From assembly GCF_025359345.1 (NCBI RefSeq), contig NZ_JANYGQ010000038.1, forward strand, positions 124,001-188,000: a stretch of DNA of 64,000 nucleotides, read 5' to 3'. This DNA comes from Mucilaginibacter sp. GTDB lineage: Bacteria > Bacteroidota > Bacteroidia > Sphingobacteriales > Sphingobacteriaceae. The position numbers were made by a program, and so were the translations under genes. The notes under the pieces were generated by a model, which searched no databases, was not told the origin of the DNA, and worked only from the letters and a program-made list of their open reading frames with translations. Below are positions 59,155 through 64,000 of the stretch, piece after piece. Each line of letters begins with the position of its first letter. Position 1 is the stretch's first letter.

Positions 59155-60036
59155 TTAATACGGCCTCCCTGCTGCTAATTCTTTATTTGCCCATTTTACT
59201 GCCAATTTCTCACGGTATTGGGCATAATTAGCTTTAAAGGCCATCTTCAATACACTGTCGAGCCCGCCTTTCACAGCCAGGTTGTAAATGCTGGCTGCTT
59301 TACGGCTTATAGATGCATCCCATGCGCGCAGGCTGAGCGAATAACCGCCTTCAACGTATTTCATCCAGTGCCAATAGCCGGTCGGCATAAACAACGTATC
59401 GCCATGCTCTAAAAACACTTCTATGCCTTCAACACCTTCGAGGGCAGGGAATTTTTTGGTGTCCGGGTTTAGTACATCATAGTCTTCCAATGCATAGGTA
59501 GCATTTGGTATGCAGTACAAACGACGTTTCCATTTATTTTCAAACAATATCACATGCTTTTTACCACCGAAATGGGTATGGAAAATATGCGGCAAATCGA
59601 TATCATAATGCAAAAAAGTAACCGAGTTTGAGCCACCGAAAAACATAGAGGGCATGCTCTCTAAAAAGCCACCCATCAGTTCTTTTGGAAAAGCAATATC
59701 GTCCAGCAGTTGCGGGGCGTGCTTGAAAATATTAAAGAAGAATATCCGCAGTTCAGTAGGTTCCGACATTATCAGGTCGATATACTTATCAAACGGCATT
59801 TCTGCAGCCGACGAATTTATAGGTTTTGACGGGTCGGCTTTTGAATTATCGTACAGTGGCACTACTTTGCTGCCAACAACGCTTTTTAAATATTCAGGGG
59901 TCCATTTTTCGCGGGCGGCCCAATTATTGGTTAAGCCTTTAATAACCAGTGGACGGCGCGGCTTTAAATAGTTTGCTGTAAAATCGGCAGGGGTAATTGT
60001 TTCTACAGTATCAATAGGGCGAAGAATAAAACTCAT
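59155..60036 (-). CDS. Cupin-like (JmjC-type) Fe(II)/2-oxoglutarate oxygenase
   Basis: A 293-residue protein of the cupin_8/JmjC-like group. The iron triad is seen as H143 and D145 (F-L-H-Y-D-I) and H223 (Y-W-H-W). A Lys/Asn pattern that could bind 2-oxoglutarate is near K160 (G-K-K-H). The N-terminal part resembles R-R-P-L-V-I-K-G at 27-34, usual for this group. Such enzymes hydroxylate proteins or tRNA; no target can be told here. The gene stands alone. Confidence 0.86.
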   Translation of the reverse strand: MSFILRPIDTVETITPADFTANYLKPRRPLVIKGLTNNWAAREKWTPEYLKSVVGSKVVPLYDNSKADPSKPINSSAAEMPFDKYIDLIMSEPTELRIFFFNIFKHAPQLLDDIAFPKELMGGFLESMPSMFFGGSNSVTFLHYDIDLPHIFHTHFGGKKHVILFENKWKRRLYCIPNATYALEDYDVLNPDTKKFPALEGVEGIEVFLEHGDTLFMPTGYWHWMKYVEGGYSLSLRAWDASISRKAASIYNLAVKGGLDSVLKMAFKANYAQYREKLAVKWANKELAAGRPY

Positions 60037-60165
60037 ATCTTATGTTGATTTCCTATTAATACAAGTTTAAATAAAAACTTATCCATCGGAAAGCTAACAA
60101 AATAACGAAATAATCCCGCCGGTTGTATTAATAAATTGTTAAAAATTATTTTAGCTAAAAGTCTG

Positions 60166-60204
60166 GCAACAACAAAACAGGCCATCTCAATTTGAAATGA
60201 CCTG
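60166..60204 (-). terminator. Intrinsic terminator of the fasciclin gene
   Basis: On the minus strand a hairpin CAGGTCATTTCAA/TTGAGATGGCCTG (60204-60178, 13 pairs including two G-U) is followed by TTTTGTTGTT, about 52 bases after the fasciclin stop. This is a standard Rho-independent layout. Confidence 0.7.
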
Positions 60205-60255
60205 CTTCTATTATTGGTAAGTTAATGCCAATTGTAAAACGGCAACAACCCGCTT

Positions 60256-60804
60256 TTAGTTAGGCATAAGTACAGTATTCACTACATGTATAACGCCGTT
60301 GCTTTGAAACACATCAGCAATGGTTATCCACGATTTGCCGCCTTTTTCATCAACCAGGTATAGTTTTTTACCTTCAGCCATCACTGTTAAAGTACCACCC
60401 TGAACGGTTTTTAATTCGGCTTTTCCTTTGCCGGCTTTTACCTGCATCCACAAGTCTTTGGCACTTAAACGGCCAGCAACTACGTGGTAAGTTAAAATTT
60501 TGGTTAAAGTAGCTTTGTTTTCAGGTTTCATCAGGTTGTCCACTGTTCCTGCTGGCAGCTTGCCAAATGCCTCATCAGTTGGTGCAAATACGGTGAAAGG
60601 GCCGGTGCCTTCAAGTGTTTCAACCAGGCCGGCTGCTTTAACCGCAGCAACCAACGTTTTGTGGTCGTTTGAGTTCACTGCGTTTTCAATAATGTTTTTG
60701 GTAGGGTACATTGCTGCGCCGCCAACCATTTTGGTTTGTGCATTTGCTTTGGGCGCAATTGCAATAGCTGCTAAAGCAAAGGCCGCGATTATTAATTTTT
60801 TCAT
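60256..60804 (-). CDS. Secreted fasciclin-domain protein
   Basis: A 182-residue exported protein with a clear signal peptide (about 1-22, ending N-A-Q) and one fasciclin domain (about 45-180). The domain shows the H1-like F-T-V-F-A-P-T-D-E-A-F at about 77-87 and the H2-like I-H-V-V-N-T-V-L near 172-179. These domains mediate adhesion. I chose the ATG at 60804 because it starts a perfect signal peptide; an upstream in-frame start at 60867 would add 21 hydrophilic residues. Monocistronic with its own terminator. Confidence 0.9.
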   Translation of the reverse strand: MKKLIIAAFALAAIAIAPKANAQTKMVGGAAMYPTKNIIENAVNSNDHKTLVAAVKAAGLVETLEGTGPFTVFAPTDEAFGKLPAGTVDNLMKPENKATLTKILTYHVVAGRLSAKDLWMQVKAGKGKAELKTVQGGTLTVMAEGKKLYLVDEKGGKSWITIADVFQSNGVIHVVNTVLMPN

Positions 60805-60993
60805 GTGATTATAATGTTGTTTTGGGGAAGATACGCGCTGGGTTTTAGCGCGGTTTTTATTCACCACATAATTCGCATAGCCGGAGGTTTTAAGGAGTTT
60901 TAAACCAAAAAGCGACTAATTACGTAGGTAACGCCCACGTGTGAAACAAGATATTTTGTAGTTAAATACAATATTTATGCCGTCTGACTTATC

Positions 60994-62115
60994 TTAAAAA
61001 AACAATCCCCCGGCAATGTTATCGGCATACAGTTTTCCTGATGGTGTCAGGTAAATTACATCTTCTTTTTGCTCAATCCACCCGTTCTCAAAATAGCGTT
61101 GGGCGGCTTTGATTAGATCGCTTTCGGCCCCGGGGGCAATAGCGTTCAGCTTTTTTAGGTCTAATCCCCACATAGTGCGGAGGGAGGTCATGATGTATTC
61201 GTTCAGGCGGTCGGTTTCTGTTAGCAGTTCAGTTTCTGCGGAGATTTTACCTATTTCGAGCGATTGCATATATTTTGCATTATTGGGCACGTTCCACTGC
61301 CGGGTTTCGCCATTGTAGGAGTGTGCCGATGGGCCTATGCCCAAGTATTTTACACCTTTCCAATAATTGGAGTTGTGCCGGGAATAGTGTCCCGGTTTGC
61401 AAAAGTTTGATATTTCGTAATGCTCGAACCCGTGGCTTTGCATAGCATCCATCAGCAATATAAACTGCTCAGCACTCTGCTGCTCATCCATGGCTGGTTG
61501 TTTTTTCTTTTTGATGAAGGATGCCAGCGCGGTCTGCGGCTCAACCGTCATGGAGTAAGATGACACATGAAGGATATCAAGCTCGAAAACTTTATCCAGG
61601 TTGTATTTCCATTTGGCATCGCTCAACAGCGGATAACCATAAATCAGGTCGACTGTAATATTTTCAAAACCAATATCCTGCGCTCTTTTAACAGATGCTT
61701 CAGCCTCAGCGGCGCGATGTACCCGGTTCATCCATGTCAAATCATCATCAAAAAAAGATTGAATGCCTATGCTAAACCTGTTAATATTAGTTTGACGCAA
61801 TGCCTGCAATTTTGCTTTGTCCAGGTCATCAGGATTAGCTTCGATGGTTATTTCGGCGTTGGAGGCTACGGTATGCAGCGAAGTGATGGTACCGATAAGC
61901 ATATTTAGCTCATCTGCGCTCAATATAGATGGCGTACCGCCGCCGAAGTAAATGGTCTCAACCGTCTCGTTATCGAGGTAGCTTTTTTGAAGCGTTATTT
62001 CCTTAATTAAAGCCTGCAACAATTCGTCTTTGTATTTTAAAGACGTGCTGAAATGGAAATCGCAGTAATGACATGCCTGTTTACAAAAGGGAATGTGGAT
62101 ATAGATGCCGGCCAT
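60994..62115 (-). CDS. hemW: HemW-like radical SAM protein
   Basis: A 373-residue radical SAM protein of the HemW/coproporphyrinogen-oxidase-like group. The 4Fe-4S motif is C11-x3-C15-x2-C18 (Y-I-H-I-P-F-C-K-Q-A-C-H-Y-C). The next segment T-I-Y-F-G-G-G-T-P-S lies near 54-63 and I-S-N-F-C near 238-242. The extra Cys of true HemN-type oxygen-independent oxidases is absent, which favours the heme chaperone HemW. A CAAAGATA sequence reads TATCTTTG on the coding strand and ends just 4 bases before the ATG. Confidence 0.9.
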   Translation of the reverse strand: MAGIYIHIPFCKQACHYCDFHFSTSLKYKDELLQALIKEITLQKSYLDNETVETIYFGGGTPSILSADELNMLIGTITSLHTVASNAEITIEANPDDLDKAKLQALRQTNINRFSIGIQSFFDDDLTWMNRVHRAAEAEASVKRAQDIGFENITVDLIYGYPLLSDAKWKYNLDKVFELDILHVSSYSMTVEPQTALASFIKKKKQPAMDEQQSAEQFILLMDAMQSHGFEHYEISNFCKPGHYSRHNSNYWKGVKYLGIGPSAHSYNGETRQWNVPNNAKYMQSLEIGKISAETELLTETDRLNEYIMTSLRTMWGLDLKKLNAIAPGAESDLIKAAQRYFENGWIEQKEDVIYLTPSGKLYADNIAGGLFF

Positions 62116-62119
62116 GAGG

Positions 62120-62127
62120 CAAAGATA
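62120..62127 (-). promoter_or_regulatory. Putative -7 box abutting the hemW start
   Basis: TATCTTTG on the minus strand, an exact consensus match, ends 4 bases before the start codon at 62115. No -33 TTG in range. Confidence 0.42.
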
Positions 62128-62250
62128 AGCGCAACTATCAGTTTCTTGTGATTTATATTGTTAAGGACTATGCTGATTCTGGAACCCGGATCACCACCAA
62201 TTGTTTAAAACATAACGTGCAGCTATTAAAGCGCGGTTTACTTAAGTTGA

Positions 62251-63699
62251 TTAGTGAACTCTAAAATTCCACTTCGAATTATCGCTTTTCATATCAAACT
62301 TCGCGAGTGTTGGTGTGCTGTCTCCGGAAGACACTAAAGCCAGTTGCTCGTTCGAGTTCGGAACCACCTTTGGCATAATCCTGTAAGTTCCATCCGTCAA
62401 CTGATCGATCCGCCATAATTGTTCCTGCGCACCAGTAAACATTGGTACTGTTATAAGTTCAGCATCGGCAGTTGCCGCTAATGGACGGTCTGTTCCGGCA
62501 ATTACTATTTTATAATATGGTCCGCCCAAGTATCCTCCTGCACCGGGTACTGGTGAAATTGTCCATTTCTGGTGAGGTCGAAACATGTAATCACTCAAGT
62601 TAACGGCAATGTTTCCGGTAGGCCAGGTTTTAAGTACATCTGCTAATTCCTGTGAGGGTACAGGTTTTACCGGTTCGTCGTTATTCCGATTAAATCGCAT
62701 TCCACCCGGCATTCTTGTAAAATCTACGGCCAGTTCAAGGGCGTATCCTCTCCGCTCAGACTCAATCTCATAAGTTCCGTCTTTGAAGATATCACCCCCA
62801 ACAGGCCAGCCGTTTTTCCAAAGCAATGGGCGGATACCCAACACGCTACGGCCACTTTGATCCAAATCTGCTTCATAATGGCACGACATTTTTTCAACGC
62901 CATCGCTAACGACTATACGTCCAAAATGGCCGGGGCCAATCAGCCTGTCGCCGGCTGCAACTACCATTTTGCCACCGCCCTTCAACATTTCTCTTCCTAT
63001 GTTATCAAGGTAAGGGCCGGTTACCTTTTTAGAACGGCCAACAACGATATTATAGGTCGAGTTTGGGCCATCGCAGCATGTTCCGTGTGTTCCAAGCAGA
63101 TAGTACCATCCATCGCGGTATATCAAATCAGTGGCTTCACAATCGATGGCTATATTTAATGCTTTGTTACCTTCTACACGTTTACCTGTTTTTGGGTCCA
63201 GTTCAACAAGACGTATATAGCCCCAATAGGTGCCGTAGGACAACCATAACCTTCCGTCGGTTGGGTCAAGAAGAAGTCCCGGATCTATCGAATCATTATC
63301 CTCTATACCATCGGATGAGGCAACTACAATAGCTTCAGAATACTTGAAATCAGGGGACTTTGGATCCAGAGCTTTATTCCACATGGTCAATATCTTTCCA
63401 TTATGTCCGCCCGCCAAACCGCCGCCGGTTGCTCCATAAACAATAAGGTAGCGATCGCCAATTTTTAATACATCAGGGGCTGCCCCTCCGCCTGGTCTTA
63501 CTGCGCCTCCACTCCATGCCCAGCCATCTTCGGATATTAACCCGCCTCCGCCTGTTCCGAATGTGTAATACTTACCGTCGCTCTCTGCAATGGTTGACGG
63601 ATCATGTATAAAAGGCTTGCCGACTTGTGCTATCGCTTTTCCTGTTGACAGTAGTGAAAATAGGGATATAATGCTTATTACCTTAACTATTAATTTCAT
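62251..63699 (-). CDS. Glycoside hydrolase family 43 protein
   Basis: A 482-residue secreted five-bladed propeller glycosidase (signal 1-25). GH43 acid residues are visible: Asp 33 (I-H-D-P-S), Asp 138 (S-I-D-P-G) and Glu 187 (C-E-A-T-D-L). A pair of Cys in G-T-C-C follows. A C-terminal beta domain (about 330-482) probably binds sugar. The family cleaves arabinan or xylan side chains; arabinanase-like activity is the best guess. Downstream on the window edge is another carbohydrate-related gene on the same strand, suggesting a polysaccharide locus that continues past the window. Confidence 0.88.
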   Translation of the reverse strand: MKLIVKVISIISLFSLLSTGKAIAQVGKPFIHDPSTIAESDGKYYTFGTGGGGLISEDGWAWSGGAVRPGGGAAPDVLKIGDRYLIVYGATGGGLAGGHNGKILTMWNKALDPKSPDFKYSEAIVVASSDGIEDNDSIDPGLLLDPTDGRLWLSYGTYWGYIRLVELDPKTGKRVEGNKALNIAIDCEATDLIYRDGWYYLLGTHGTCCDGPNSTYNIVVGRSKKVTGPYLDNIGREMLKGGGKMVVAAGDRLIGPGHFGRIVVSDGVEKMSCHYEADLDQSGRSVLGIRPLLWKNGWPVGGDIFKDGTYEIESERRGYALELAVDFTRMPGGMRFNRNNDEPVKPVPSQELADVLKTWPTGNIAVNLSDYMFRPHQKWTISPVPGAGGYLGGPYYKIVIAGTDRPLAATADAELITVPMFTGAQEQLWRIDQLTDGTYRIMPKVVPNSNEQLALVSSGDSTPTLAKFDMKSDNSKWNFRVH

Positions 63700-63749
63700 A
63701 ATAACTCAGTTGCTATATAAATTCGACGTGAATGGGATGATGAACTAAT

Positions 63750-64000
63750 TTATTTGAGACTGATGGTGAGATCTTTTATCGGCTCTCCTTTTTCATCCAG
63801 CAGCCGAACGCAAAAATCACTAAGTCCGGGGCCATTGATTAATGCTCCCCTGATTATATTTTTCCCTTTGCTAAGTGTCAATCGGGTCGAGACACAATCG
63901 TCCATTACCATACGTCTGTCTCCGTCAAGTACCACAGCTTCCTGTCCATTTAGCCACCACGTTGATCCTCCGTTTGAGCCTACCGCCAATCTTACATTTT
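63750..64000 (-). CDS. C-terminal end of a carbohydrate-related protein (partial)
   Basis: Only the last 80 or so residues are inside the window; the frame stays open to the right edge (N-V-R-L-A-V-G-S-N-G-G). The pattern V-G-S-N-G-G-S-T-W-W-L-N-G-Q-E and later L-S-K-G-K-N-I-I-R-G is typical of a galactose-binding-like beta-sandwich at the end of glycoside hydrolases. The catalytic part lies outside. It precedes the GH43 gene by 50 bases on the same strand, so they probably form one operon. Confidence 0.7.
   Translation of the reverse strand, partial: NVRLAVGSNGGSTWWLNGQEAVVLDGDRRMVMDDCVSTRLTLSKGKNIIRGALINGPGLSDFCVRLLDEKGEPIKDLTISLK

Noticed and set aside
60805..60867. Longer N-terminus for the fasciclin protein
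   Set aside because: The extra 21 residues are hydrophilic and would hide the signal peptide that starts at 60804.

Overview
This 64 kb window looks like chromosomal DNA of a Bacteroidota member, most likely a Sphingobacteriaceae such as Mucilaginibacter or Pedobacter (inference). Supporting this are an alternative complex III plus aa3 oxidase locus, a GldB-type lipoprotein, an RprX/RprY-like two-component pair, DUF4286, DUF983 and KTSC small proteins, many lipoboxes, and several TAnnTTTG (-7) promoter boxes. I see no tRNA, rRNA, CRISPR array, prophage or intact insertion sequence.

Layout. 1-8.2 kb: GtrA membrane protein, MlaE/MlaF-type ABC pair, rRNA-type methyltransferase, a lipoprotein of unknown function, a Gfo/Idh/MocA oxidoreductase and a large MacB/FtsX-type permease. 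8.2-8.9 kb: a 700-base gene-free stretch full of palindromes. 8.9-20 kb: a small membrane protein, NAD synthetase, GldB, small proteins, the three-domain DNA ligase D, two tandem DUF4349 lipoproteins and an outer-membrane barrel. 20-36.5 kb: one co-directional respiratory block with ActABCDEF (alternative complex III), CtaC/CtaD (aa3 oxidase subunits II and I), CtaA and CtaB (heme A/O synthesis), two subunit III genes, subunit IV, an SCO-like protein and a DUF420 protein. Electrons should run from quinol through complex III to the oxidase, with most assembly factors encoded downstream. 36.5-49 kb: hydrolases, an AraC regulator, a PfkB kinase, a VWA/VOC/MoxR cluster, a metallophosphoesterase, a UbiA-like protein, a CocE-like hydrolase and a methyltransferase. 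49-54 kb: a response regulator, a histidine kinase and an S9-peptidase homologue that lacks two of its three catalytic residues. 54-64 kb: TPR protein, RfbC-like epimerase, OmpA lipoprotein, small membrane proteins, JmjC-like oxygenase, fasciclin, HemW-like radical SAM protein, and a GH43 glycosidase with the end of another carbohydrate-related gene.

The most unusual signal lies between the genes. At least fifteen intergenic gaps hold arrays of a 7- or 8-base unit, each unit with a 4-5 base core and variable remaining bases. Many form two arms that are reverse complements in core. One arm often starts at or overlaps a stop codon and the other often ends at the next start codon. The core differs from site to site (AGTC, GTGA, TTCAC, TTTGA, GTTCA) while the architecture stays the same. 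Because 7 and 8 are not multiples of 3, and the units are rich in TAA/TAG/TGA, the arrays tend to place stops in all reading frames. A second repeat family, with CGTCATTGCGAGGAACG ends, occupies three convergent gaps. A third arrangement, paired GTCAC palindromes with different contents, fills the gap at 8.3-8.8 kb.
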